Positions 8,727-16,592 of a DNA stretch of 64,000 bases are shown piece after piece (position 1 is the first letter of the stretch; the number at the start of each line of letters is the position of its first letter). The stretch comes from Salinispora pacifica CNR114 (lineage in GTDB: Bacteria; Actinomycetota; Actinomycetes; Mycobacteriales; Micromonosporaceae). The notes under the pieces were generated by a model that searched no databases, had not been told where the DNA came from, and saw only the letters and a list, made by a program, of their open reading frames with translations. The DNA lies in assembly GCF_000514775.1 (NCBI RefSeq), contig NZ_AZWO01000020.1, forward strand, positions 45,659 to 109,658. The letters are read 5' to 3'. The position numbers and the translations under genes are program-made.

Positions 8727-8969
8727 CTACGCCTCGAGCGGCGGGGTCCAGCCAAGCGTCACCAACGCGTCCCGCGTGGCCGGCGGAATCAACATCTGCG
8801 CGTGATCACTGTCGATACGCGTAGCGTCGACAATGCTCAGGTCCAGTTCGATGTCCGGTAGGCACCCGGCCTCAGCCCGGACAGTAAGGCGCCGTACAGC
8901 CCCGGACACGTCGGTGCCGTCGAGAATGACGCGCCCGCCGGCCCGCCCGAGTTCGATCTCAGCATGCAT
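8727..8969 (-). CDS. Small phage structural protein, unknown
   Basis: 80 residues. The N-terminal half alternates hydrophobic and charged residues as in a small beta domain (VRRLTVRAEAG, DIELDLSIVD). It is packed between the second tail-tube-like gene and the gp10-like gene with 2- and 12-base gaps, so it is part of the morphogenesis operon. I recognise no domain; a tail accessory role is inferred from position. Confidence 0.65.
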   Translation of the reverse strand: MHAEIELGRAGGRVILDGTDVSGAVRRLTVRAEAGCLPDIELDLSIVDATRIDSDHAQMLIPPATRDALVTLGWTPPLEA

Positions 8970-8981
8970 GACCGTGGCTCC

Positions 8982-9395
8982 TCAGGCGGTGTTGCGGGCG
9001 ACGCCGTCCGGGTCGGACAGGGGCCACGCCACAGATCGCGTCGCCAACTCCCCGACGCCGGCACCGAAGGGGTTGATCTGGGACACCAGGTACGCGCCGA
9101 CATACTCGGGGTTCGTGGCGCTGATCGCCGCTGACGTTGGGCGTACCCGGATCACCACGACAGTGCGGCGCGCCGCCCAGATCGTGGCGTCCACCGCCGA
9201 CGCGGCGAAGTCGTCGTTGAAGTTGAGCGTGATGGTGGAGTCTTCGAGACCGGCGAGCCGCGACCGGGCGGTGTTACCCATCGCCGTGTTCTCCAGCGCT
9301 TCGAACTCGATCGGTAGCTGCACCGACGTGATCCAGGCCGACAGGTCCACGGCGTTGACCTCGACGCGGGCATCCACCAGGGCAAACGTGCTCAT
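8982..9395 (-). CDS. Second tail-tube-like protein
   Basis: 137 residues. It shares with the neighbouring 245-residue protein the block PIEFEA followed by ARSRLAGLED and a following beta-rich stretch, so the two are related tail-tube-fold proteins. It may be a second tube subunit, a tail-tip homologue or a decoration protein. Immediately downstream of the main tail protein gene and in the same operon. Confidence 0.7.
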   Translation of the reverse strand: MSTFALVDARVEVNAVDLSAWITSVQLPIEFEALENTAMGNTARSRLAGLEDSTITLNFNDDFAASAVDATIWAARRTVVVIRVRPTSAAISATNPEYVGAYLVSQINPFGAGVGELATRSVAWPLSDPDGVARNTA

Positions 9396-9409
9396 ACTTC
9401 GCCCCCTTC

Positions 9410-10147
9410 CTACTTGATGCCTGCGATGCAGGCGATGGTTGCAGTACCGGTGATCGCGGTGATGCGCAGCCGATACCAGGTGTCGCCGATCGGCCCGGCG
9501 ACCCGGGTTGCCCAGGTGCCGCCCACCGTTGTGATCGGCCCGAACGTCGCCCGTGTCGTCGCCGCGGTGAAGGTGTTGTCGGCGTCGGACTCCAGGACCG
9601 CGGTGACGGTGGTGCCCGGGTTCATGACGTGCAGCACGGCGTACAGGTACTGCCCGGCCGGTACCGCGCCGAGCTCGACGGCGGTGCCCGTCGGGCCCGT
9701 CGCGTCCACGGTGCTCTTGGTCTTCAGGATGGTGCCGCGGACCGCGCCGACCGCCTGGTTACCCTTGCTGCCCTGCGCCGTCAACGAGAACGGCGCCATC
9801 TCACCGACCGCACCGAACAACTGATACGAGAAGGTTCGCGCCTGGTAGAAGTAGGCCGGGCTGCCCTCCGCGCCGTCGTGCGAGTGGGTGATCACCTGCA
9901 CCGCGCCGCCGAGCGCGGTGAACACGGTCTCGTCCAACGCGGTGGCCGCCTGCCAGAACCCCGCCACCTGCGACGACACATCCTCCAGGCCGGCGTTACG
10001 GGACCGGGCGGTGCGCTGACCGGGCGGCCCGTACGTCGTCGCGTCGCGCGCCTCGAACTCGATGGGCATCGTGGTTTGGGACAGGTCGGTGGTCATGTCG
10101 TATCCGGCGAACCACGTGGTGATGTTGTTCGCCGTGAACGTCGTCAC
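9410..10147 (-). CDS. Major tail protein (tail tube)
   Basis: 245 residues. The N-terminal part contains PIEFEARDATTYG and ARSRNAGLED, shared with the smaller neighbour, and is followed by a C-terminal beta-rich region of about 100 residues (GTAVELGAVPAGQYLYAVLH) that looks like an added decoration domain. Its place after the terminator gene and before the chaperones is where the major tail tube gene is expected. Assignment combines position, composition and the internal similarity. Confidence 0.8.
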   Translation of the reverse strand: MTTFTANNITTWFAGYDMTTDLSQTTMPIEFEARDATTYGPPGQRTARSRNAGLEDVSSQVAGFWQAATALDETVFTALGGAVQVITHSHDGAEGSPAYFYQARTFSYQLFGAVGEMAPFSLTAQGSKGNQAVGAVRGTILKTKSTVDATGPTGTAVELGAVPAGQYLYAVLHVMNPGTTVTAVLESDADNTFTAATTRATFGPITTVGGTWATRVAGPIGDTWYRLRITAITGTATIACIAGIK

Positions 10148-10149
10148 GC

Positions 10150-10443
10150 TCAGCCCTTCTTGGCCGGCTTCGGGTCGGTGTCGAGCACCCGAATGTGTCC
10201 GGCGTAGACAAGCTGCGCGATGCTGGTCTCCACCGGATCCAACTCGACCATCCCGCCCCGCTCGACACTGCGGCCGGTACGCACATCAGTGATGCCCACC
10301 GCGCCGAGCACCTCGGCGCGCACGATGTCCGCGCTGATCGCCTCCAGGTAGTGGCGGCGGCAGTGCTCCACCGGGCGTTTACCGGTGCCGACCGCCGGCT
10401 GGTGACACGTGCCTGCGATCGGCGTGCACGTTTTGATCTCCAT
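10150..10443 (-). CDS. Small cysteine-containing phage protein
   Basis: 97 residues. The N-terminus has a compact Cys/His cluster (CTPIAGTCHQP, then EHCRRHY), possibly a small zinc site, followed by an alpha/beta region ending in a lysine-rich tail. It lies between the tail terminator and major tail protein genes with almost no spacing, where some actinophages carry a head-tail connector or tail accessory gene. Function unknown. Confidence 0.6.
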   Translation of the reverse strand: MEIKTCTPIAGTCHQPAVGTGKRPVEHCRRHYLEAISADIVRAEVLGAVGITDVRTGRSVERGGMVELDPVETSIAQLVYAGHIRVLDTDPKPAKKG

Positions 10444-10866
10444 CTACCCTCCTTGGGCGATAACACGGACGCTGAAGGTGCCGCCGAGGTAGCCGGCCAG
10501 GCCGACGTCTTCAAGGCCCGACGGCTCGAACGAGTCCACGACCAGGTCGTTGACGAGGGCACCGAGCGTCCGGTCGGTGTCCTCCAGCGCGGCCCGGATC
10601 GATGTCGGCCCGGTCGCGTCGGCGTACCCGGCGAGCGCTTTCTGCCCTGTTCGGTCAAGCTGACCGCTGGTCAACACCGCGATCCGGAACGGGATGATGT
10701 AGGTGCCGCGTTTCATCGCCTCCCGGTAGGAGGGGATAGCCGGGACGAGGGGGAACGCGCACGGCGGCACCGGGTTGTCCGGGGCGTAGTCGAATGCGCG
10801 CAGCCCGGCGATGCTGCCCAGTCGGTCTTTGAGTCCGGTCATGATCTGCGCGATGGTGGTGGCCAT
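10444..10866 (-). CDS. Tail terminator-like protein
   Basis: 140 residues. An N-terminal helix (IAQIMTGLKDRLG), a Pro-rich turn (DYAPDNPVPPCAFPL) and a strand pattern ending in FSVRVIAQGG fit the tail terminator or completion proteins encoded between connector and major tail genes. Such a protein caps the tail tube and joins it to the head. Two bases from the upstream gene and abutting the downstream one. Family assignment is by pattern and position. Confidence 0.7.
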   Translation of the reverse strand: MATTIAQIMTGLKDRLGSIAGLRAFDYAPDNPVPPCAFPLVPAIPSYREAMKRGTYIIPFRIAVLTSGQLDRTGQKALAGYADATGPTSIRAALEDTDRTLGALVNDLVVDSFEPSGLEDVGLAGYLGGTFSVRVIAQGG

Positions 10867-10868
10867 GG

Positions 10869-11756
10869 TCAGGCCACCTTCACCGGGTGCCGCCGGTACG
10901 GGGCGAGTAGCGCGTCAACGATCGGGTTCGGGCGGGCCCGCACGGGCCCGTACTCGCCGTAGCCGGCGATCCCGAACGCCATGCCGCTGAGCTTGAGCAG
11001 GTCGGTTGCCCAGATCGCGGCAGCTTGCCGGACTGCGGCGGGTACTACTGCCCAGCCGAACACGCCGACGATCTGTGTCAGTCCCTCCCGGTCGGTGCCG
11101 GATCGCAGCGGGAACGTGTGGTTACCGACTGACCGCAGTGACGTGTACGGCCGTGTCTCCGAACCCGCCGCCGGGTTGAGCGGCAGCAGCTGGTAGTCGG
11201 TGGCGGTCCAGGTAGTGGCAAAGGTGCCGTCTCGACTGGTGTCGGTAGCGACGCTGGTCACCGAGACGAGATCGTCGACGGCAAGGAGGTAGGCGTCGCA
11301 GCTATCGAAGGTGCGGGTGACGGCCGTCTGGTGGAACGTCCGCTCGCAGTGGTCCTCGATCCATCGGGACACGGTGATCACGGCGCCGAGGATTTCCAGG
11401 TCAGAGATGCTGTCAGCGATCCCTACCCGCGACTTCAGCTCCTCCGGTGTGCAGTACAGCCTGTTGAGGGAGGTGGATTGGACAGTCCAGGTGCCGGCGG
11501 TCACGTCGGACGCGGCGCCGGTGCCGATCCACACGTACGTCCACACACCCGCCGCCGAGCACGGGATGTCCTTGGTGTATACGCCGGTGCCCGATCGGGT
11601 GATCTGCGCGGCGGCGTAGGTGTAGGTGGTGGCGGTGCCCGTCGGGTCGGTGATGACCAGACTGATCGTGGTCGGATCCGTCGGCGTCCCCGACACGGCA
11701 AACGTGTTCGTCAGCGTGGCCAGTTCGGCGGTGTTGGCGTAGAACAGCTCAGCCAT
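10869..11756 (-). CDS. Head-tail connector with N-terminal Ig-like domain
   Basis: 295 residues from ATG 11756; earlier codons belong to the upstream gene. Residues 1 to about 95 form an Ig-like beta domain (Thr-rich, ISLVITDPTGTATTYTY). From LYCTPEELKSRVG onward it is a gp6/adaptor-type head-tail connector: helical start, a beta strand with TATDYQLLPLNP, and a C-terminal helix with RQAAAIWATDLLKL. The connector docks under the portal. The fusion puts a surface or binding domain on a neck protein. Overlaps the upstream gene by 8 bp. Confidence 0.75.
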   Translation of the reverse strand: MAELFYANTAELATLTNTFAVSGTPTDPTTISLVITDPTGTATTYTYAAAQITRSGTGVYTKDIPCSAAGVWTYVWIGTGAASDVTAGTWTVQSTSLNRLYCTPEELKSRVGIADSISDLEILGAVITVSRWIEDHCERTFHQTAVTRTFDSCDAYLLAVDDLVSVTSVATDTSRDGTFATTWTATDYQLLPLNPAAGSETRPYTSLRSVGNHTFPLRSGTDREGLTQIVGVFGWAVVPAAVRQAAAIWATDLLKLSGMAFGIAGYGEYGPVRARPNPIVDALLAPYRRHPVKVA

Positions 11757-12516
11757 CGGCCACCTCCGGTGTCGACGAGTAGGTAGCGGCGGCCGTGGGA
11801 GTGGAGCCGTATGTAGCCGCTGCCGCCGACACGGATGTGGCATTGACGGCCACCGGGTCGGACGCCGGGCCGAGTAGCGCCGTGTCTGACCAGCCACAGT
11901 CGTCCAGGCGCACCGACACGCCCGCGGTGGCGGAGGTTTGGCCGAACCACACCTCCCGGATCGGGCCGCCGAGGTTCAGGGCGGTCAGGTCTCCCGAGTC
12001 CTGGGTGGTGCTGGTCGAGTCACCGGCGTAGACCCGTACCCGGCCGACACCTGAGGTCGATCCCGCGGCCGACACCTCCACCCGCCACTGTGTGCCAGCG
12101 GAGAGGGCCGTCGACGTCCATACCACCGAGCTGATGTTGTTGCGTAGCGTCAGGACGCCGGAATCGCTGACCTGCACCCGGAACCGCTGACCGGTCGACC
12201 CGGCGTTCATGCCCCGCAGCACGGACACCGCGCCGCCGCTGATGGACGCGGGGTCGAGGTAGAAGCGGAAGTGCTGGACGCTGGTGGCGTTGCCGTCGTT
12301 GACCGCCCATCCGCGCCGCTGCGGGCCGGTGGTGGCGCCGAGGGTGACAGACATGCACAGCGACCCGTGCGCCGCACCCGTGGACGAGTAGGTGCACGTG
12401 CCGTCGGCGGTGTCGGCGGCCAGCGTCCACGCGTCACCGGACCCGCCCCCGGAGTTGCCGGTGGTGATGCCGAGTCCGTCGAGGCCGCCCTCGAAGCTGT
12501 TAACGAGGCTCGCCAC
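11749..12516 (-). CDS. Concanavalin-like head-region protein
   Basis: 255 residues, Ser/Thr/Gly-rich, with the look of a LamG or concanavalin-type beta sandwich (FRFYLDPASISGGAVSVLRG, RFRVQVSDSGVLTLRNN, REVWFGQTSA). Such domains bind glycans or decorate capsids. It sits between capsid-proximal and connector genes, so a head decoration or neck protein is plausible. The C-terminal 35 residues are Ala/Ser/Thr low complexity. No catalytic motif seen. Confidence 0.65.
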   Translation of the reverse strand: MASLVNSFEGGLDGLGITTGNSGGGSGDAWTLAADTADGTCTYSSTGAAHGSLCMSVTLGATTGPQRRGWAVNDGNATSVQHFRFYLDPASISGGAVSVLRGMNAGSTGQRFRVQVSDSGVLTLRNNISSVVWTSTALSAGTQWRVEVSAAGSTSGVGRVRVYAGDSTSTTQDSGDLTALNLGGPIREVWFGQTSATAGVSVRLDDCGWSDTALLGPASDPVAVNATSVSAAAATYGSTPTAAATYSSTPEVADG

Positions 12517-12743
12517 TACTTCTGCGCCTTGCGGGCGCGAGGCTTGTCCGCCGGGGCTGTCGACGTGTCCGCGGCTGGCTTGTCGGCGGGCTGGAAGTGG
12601 GGATCGGCTGCGCGTAGTTGCGCGGCAACCGCGTCGGATACTTCGAGTTCGTCGCCGGCGGGAACGGTGACTTCGACGCGTGTCGGGCTGATCGCGTTGT
12701 GCCGCAGCCGTTTGAGTCCGGCCGCAGGTGGGGTAAGGCCCAC
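12516..12743 (-). CDS. Small capsid-operon protein
   Basis: 75 residues from GTG 12743, which has AGAGGAG in front. A GTG at 12770 would fall inside the terminator hairpin and is less likely. The protein begins with a short beta-rich part (TRVEVTVPAGDELEVSDAVAAQL) and ends in a Lys/Ala/Pro-rich tail. It is the first gene after the capsid and its terminator. Possibly a head-tail joining or decoration protein; family unknown. Confidence 0.65.
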   Translation of the reverse strand: MGLTPPAAGLKRLRHNAISPTRVEVTVPAGDELEVSDAVAAQLRAADPHFQPADKPAADTSTAPADKPRARKAQK

Positions 12744-12767
12744 AGGATGGCTCCTCTGCTGGTCAGG

Positions 12768-12814
12768 CACCGACCCCCGACGTCTCTGAACGAGAGGGTT
12801 GTCGGGGGTCGGTG
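12768..12814 (-). terminator. Terminator after major capsid gene
   Basis: Fourteen-base perfect inverted repeat (12768-12781 and 12801-12814, arm CACCGACCCCCGAC) lying 11 bases past the capsid stop. Strong intrinsic hairpins directly behind capsid genes are common in phages and raise capsid mRNA relative to downstream genes. No U-run is present, so partial readthrough is likely. Confidence 0.7.
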
Positions 12815-12824
12815 TCTGTGCCGG

Positions 12825-14435
12825 TTACGGGGTGGTGTTGTAGCCGATCGCGGTGTCGTCGTTCGATGTCGCGTCGCCGATGTTTTGGAAGTCCTCGCGC
12901 ATGAACCCGACCAGGACCCGCTGGAACGTCTCGCGGTAGATCGAGTCGTCGACCTCCACGTCCAGGGCCATCCGCTGACCGAACGCCCACTCCATCCGGT
13001 TGACCAGCAGGAAGTAGGTTTTCGTGGCGGTCACACCGTCATGGACACCGGCGGCGTTGAGGTCCTCGCGGACATGCTCGGAGGCGATGACCGGCACACC
13101 CCACACCGAGCCGATCTGGCCGTTGAGGATGGTGGCCTGCGCCCCCATCTTGTCGACGGTGATCAGGTTCGCGTCGGGTAGCAGTGTGTGGTAGTTCGAG
13201 ACACCAACGATGATCGCCAGGTCAGCCGGGTTCAGACCCCACTTGCCCATGTCTTTACGCACGGCGGCGATGTTCGCCGAGCTGATCGCCGTGGCGGCCT
13301 GACCGGCGTTGGCGAGTCCCCGCTTGCGTAGCCCGTCCCACGCGGTGCGGGCATCTACGGTGCCGGTCACGTCGGAGTCCTGGTGGGTGCCGTCCGAGTC
13401 GCCGTCCAGGACGGCCTTTTCCTCGGCGTCGACGAATGCCTGCACGAGCTTGCGGCGCGCATACGGCAGGATCGCCAGCGCGCTGTCGGCCTCCAGCGAC
13501 CGACTGAACAGCGCTCTCGCGCCGAAGATCTCCGCGTCGAACGTCGGCGTCACCGTGCCCGGCGTCGACGCGGCCATCTTGGTCTCGGTATCGCTGGCCG
13601 GCTCCGCGACCCGGTAGGCGGTAGCGTCGGCGCCTTCCACCGGCCACTTCCACGGATTCGTCGGCAGGTCGATCCGGGAGAACAGGGGGGCGACTTTCCC
13701 CGAGGCGCGAACCTTTTCGTGCAGGTTCGCGCCGATTCCGGTCGGCACCCACACGCCGCCCTCGGCGGCGGTGTCAACGTCCATCGCCCGCATCAGGCTG
13801 GCCCAGCGGTCGCGGAACAGCCTGTGCGCCCGTGCCACCTCGAACCCGTCGCGGGAGCTTTTCGCCCGCTTGTCGACGAGCAGACCGAACAGGATCATGT
13901 CGGCGACGGTGCCCTGAAACGATCGCAGCAGGCCGTGATGCTCGGGCCGGAACTCGGTGATCCGCGGCGCCTGTGCGGCCAGGCCGGACTCGGACCGGAT
14001 CATCACCTGCTCGACCGGGTTACGGGCGCCGTAGGCGTTGGCCCTGAACACGCCGGCCTTGTCGAGACTGCCCGCGGTCACGGCTTCATCGGTAGCCCAG
14101 AACAGCTCGTCCAGGGACCGGTCACCGCGCGGGGAGTCGGAGCGGCGCACGATCTGTGGGCCACGCGGCTCGCCTCGTCCGATGCCTTCCCGGTTGCCCT
14201 GGTTGAGCGCTGCTGCCCGGACCGCGTCCATGCGGGCGGCCCGCGCGGCAAGCGGCTTCTCTTCGGCGGCCAGCTGGTCCCACTCGGCGAGCAGCCCGTC
14301 AACCTCGGTGTTGCGCTCGGCCAGGGCCTGGGAGCGCACGGCGTCGTCGCCGTCCGGCTCGGGCATGGCCTCGATCTCAGCGAGCCGGGCCTGAATCTCT
14401 GCCTGCCGCTGCTGGATCTGCGTCAGTCGGTCCAT
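12825..14435 (-). CDS. HK97-fold major capsid protein
   Basis: About 536 residues. The first 90 or so form a charged coiled coil (TQIQQRQAEIQARLAEIE), the delta/scaffolding domain removed by the protease. After it come a flexible linker and an HK97-type capsid body with typical pieces (DTETKMAASTPGTVTPTFDA, VDAEEKAVLDGD, HVREDLNAAGVHDG). ATG 14435 is chosen over GTG 14438 because it overlaps the protease stop (TGATG) and has GAGAGG upstream. Protease gene directly upstream, terminator directly downstream. Confidence 0.92.
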   Translation of the reverse strand: MDRLTQIQQRQAEIQARLAEIEAMPEPDGDDAVRSQALAERNTEVDGLLAEWDQLAAEEKPLAARAARMDAVRAAALNQGNREGIGRGEPRGPQIVRRSDSPRGDRSLDELFWATDEAVTAGSLDKAGVFRANAYGARNPVEQVMIRSESGLAAQAPRITEFRPEHHGLLRSFQGTVADMILFGLLVDKRAKSSRDGFEVARAHRLFRDRWASLMRAMDVDTAAEGGVWVPTGIGANLHEKVRASGKVAPLFSRIDLPTNPWKWPVEGADATAYRVAEPASDTETKMAASTPGTVTPTFDAEIFGARALFSRSLEADSALAILPYARRKLVQAFVDAEEKAVLDGDSDGTHQDSDVTGTVDARTAWDGLRKRGLANAGQAATAISSANIAAVRKDMGKWGLNPADLAIIVGVSNYHTLLPDANLITVDKMGAQATILNGQIGSVWGVPVIASEHVREDLNAAGVHDGVTATKTYFLLVNRMEWAFGQRMALDVEVDDSIYRETFQRVLVGFMREDFQNIGDATSNDDTAIGYNTTP

Positions 14436-15199
14436 CACATACCTCTCGTGATCCTTGCGGCGTGGATGCGCCGCGTGATGTCGGACTGCCGACCGGAGTG
14501 CACCGACGGGTGCGGGTCCTCGGCGCCGGACCCCGAACCATCGGGGGTGGCGGTTGGCGTCTCCGGGTTCCCTTCGGAAGTGGTGGACGCGATGATCTCG
14601 GCCAGTTGCGTGCGTTCGTCAGCGGACAACCCGGCCAGGTCTGTGGCCAGTGCGGTCAGTGACCGCACGGCGAGGATCTCCGCGCCCGCGTTGACCGGGA
14701 CCGGAGTGGGTCCGTAGTCCGCCAACCCCAACTCAAGGCGGGTCACGGTGGGTAGGGGCTGGCCGGCCCGCACCGTCGGCACCCGATCCGGGGTGCTGCG
14801 GTAGATACGGCCCCGAAACGACTGGGCCCGGATGGCGCGGTTACGGATGGCCTCCAGAATGCGATCGGCGTCCGCCCCGGCGTTGTATCGGGTAACGGTG
14901 AACAGGCCCTTCGCGTCCGCCCGGATCTCCAGCGGGGTGCCGATCGGCACGCTGTACACATCCGATGGCGTGCCCAGCACAGTCAACCCATGGTTGAACA
15001 GGCAGACCGCCCGGGGCCCACCGTTGTTCAGCGTCCGATTGAACGCTGCCCGGTCGATGACCTCCATATAGTGGCCGTACTGGTCTCGCACCTCATACGG
15101 GCTGTCGAAGATCGCCGCGTATGCCTCGACCGTCCGGCCGTCACCGGACCGGGAGATGCTGATGTCGTCCAGCGCCCACGTGCGCAGGTAGGTGTTCAT
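14435..15199 (-). CDS. HK97 prohead protease (S78 family)
   Basis: 254 residues. The catalytic His is in FNHG (about residue 69) and the Ser in AQSFRG (about 126), the hallmark pair of HK97 prohead proteases; a beta-rich core surrounds them. The C-terminal 60 residues are Thr/Pro/Gly-rich linker. It cleaves the capsid delta domain during maturation. Its ATG overlaps the portal stop (ATGA), and its own stop overlaps the capsid start. Confidence 0.92.
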   Translation of the reverse strand: MNTYLRTWALDDISISRSGDGRTVEAYAAIFDSPYEVRDQYGHYMEVIDRAAFNRTLNNGGPRAVCLFNHGLTVLGTPSDVYSVPIGTPLEIRADAKGLFTVTRYNAGADADRILEAIRNRAIRAQSFRGRIYRSTPDRVPTVRAGQPLPTVTRLELGLADYGPTPVPVNAGAEILAVRSLTALATDLAGLSADERTQLAEIIASTTSEGNPETPTATPDGSGSGAEDPHPSVHSGRQSDITRRIHAARITRGM

Positions 15200-16578
15200 G
15201 CCCGCTCCTCCGGCTCCTCCGGCTTCTGGGCGACGGGCCGCGTGGCCTGCACCGCGGTACTCGGTTGGTCCGGCCCCGGTGGTTGTAGCTGCACGCTGTA
15301 CAGCCCGGAGTGCTCCAGCATCGTCAGATCCTCACCGTCGATCGCCGCCACCACACTGTCGGGCGTGTAACCGGCGTCGACGAGCTGCCGCACCGCCGCG
15401 GCCTGCCCCTGCTGGATCTGCGCCACGTCCGCCCGGTCCTCCCGCAGAAACGGCACGTCCCGGGCGTCGTACCACAACCGCGACGTCTCATCCGGCGGCG
15501 GAACCAGGTGCTCCAGCGTGCTCGCTGCCTCTTCCCACAACGGAGCGATGGTCATGTCAGCGAACCGCCGCCGCACCTGCCCGTAGTTCCCCGCGTTCAA
15601 GCTGGACCCCTGTAAACCCTCAGACAGCCCAAGGATCACCGGGTGCACACCCGCCGCGGCGGCAATACGGGTCTCCGACAGCCCGGAAATCTGCTTGAAG
15701 TCCATCGCCTGGAAATCCGCCCCGACCGGGGTGGCCTTCGCACCCAACAGGTACAGCGTCTTGTACGCGTTGCGGGAGCCTCGATGCTCGGCCTCCAGCC
15801 GTTCCTTGAACGCGAACACCTGCTCCGTGGTCATCGTCGGCTCGAACGAGATCACCAGATTCGGCGTCGCCCCGTTACGGAAGAACGCCAACTTGTGCTC
15901 CGTGGCGGCGAGATCCGACTGCATCTCCCGCAGGATCGGCGTCAACCACGGCACACCACGAAACCAGCCGACCGGGTCCGGCGTCGGCGTGAACAACGCG
16001 ACATCCTCAGCCAGCAGCAACTCGTGCCGGGCGTTCGGCGGCTCATACATCACGCCGACCAACTCGGCGTCCAGGTCGTCACCGACCATCATCGGATCAT
16101 TCGGCGACCCAACCACCAGCGTGCACCAGTCCGGCCGCACCCGCCGCAGATCCCCCGACGGGCGCCGAGCCACAATCCCCGTACCGGACAGGTCCGCGTC
16201 CAGCAGCATCCGCACCAGCAACTGCCGGGTCGTCTCACCCCGCCTCGGCCGCTCCAGCCTCGCCAACTCCCCGGTACGGAAGTACTCGTCGGGCCGGCCA
16301 CGCCGGAACCGCTGATACGAGAAACGGGCCTGGCCGAACACCATCATGCGGGCCAACTCGCACGCCCACACCACCCCCGAGCGCTTGTACGCCTGCTGCA
16401 CGACCGACTCGAACTCGCTGGGTAGATGCTCCTCCCTACCCCACGACGAGGCGGTCTGCGCGATACCCAACTCGGCCGCGTCAGCCAGCAGCCGCTGAAA
16501 CTCGTCAAGGCTCAGATTGGTGCTGCGCTGCACCTGCTCGGGCCGCAGCCACGACAACAACCGGGACCACGCGCCCAC
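15196..16578 (-). CDS. Portal protein
   Basis: About 460 residues from GTG 16578 (VGAWSRLLSWLRPE); alternatives a few codons upstream also exist. It has portal-family features: an N-terminal helix, EYFRTGELARLERPRRGET, VVRPDWCTLVVG, PNLVISFEPTMTTEQ and LNAGNYGQVRRRF before a helical stem near the C-terminus. The portal forms the dodecameric DNA gate at the capsid vertex. It sits between terminase and protease as in HK97-like phages. A Pro/Gln-rich tail ends it. Confidence 0.9.
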   Translation of the reverse strand: MGAWSRLLSWLRPEQVQRSTNLSLDEFQRLLADAAELGIAQTASSWGREEHLPSEFESVVQQAYKRSGVVWACELARMMVFGQARFSYQRFRRGRPDEYFRTGELARLERPRRGETTRQLLVRMLLDADLSGTGIVARRPSGDLRRVRPDWCTLVVGSPNDPMMVGDDLDAELVGVMYEPPNARHELLLAEDVALFTPTPDPVGWFRGVPWLTPILREMQSDLAATEHKLAFFRNGATPNLVISFEPTMTTEQVFAFKERLEAEHRGSRNAYKTLYLLGAKATPVGADFQAMDFKQISGLSETRIAAAAGVHPVILGLSEGLQGSSLNAGNYGQVRRRFADMTIAPLWEEAASTLEHLVPPPDETSRLWYDARDVPFLREDRADVAQIQQGQAAAVRQLVDAGYTPDSVVAAIDGEDLTMLEHSGLYSVQLQPPGPDQPSTAVQATRPVAQKPEEPEERA

Positions 16579-16592
16579 CGGTGCACCGCCCT

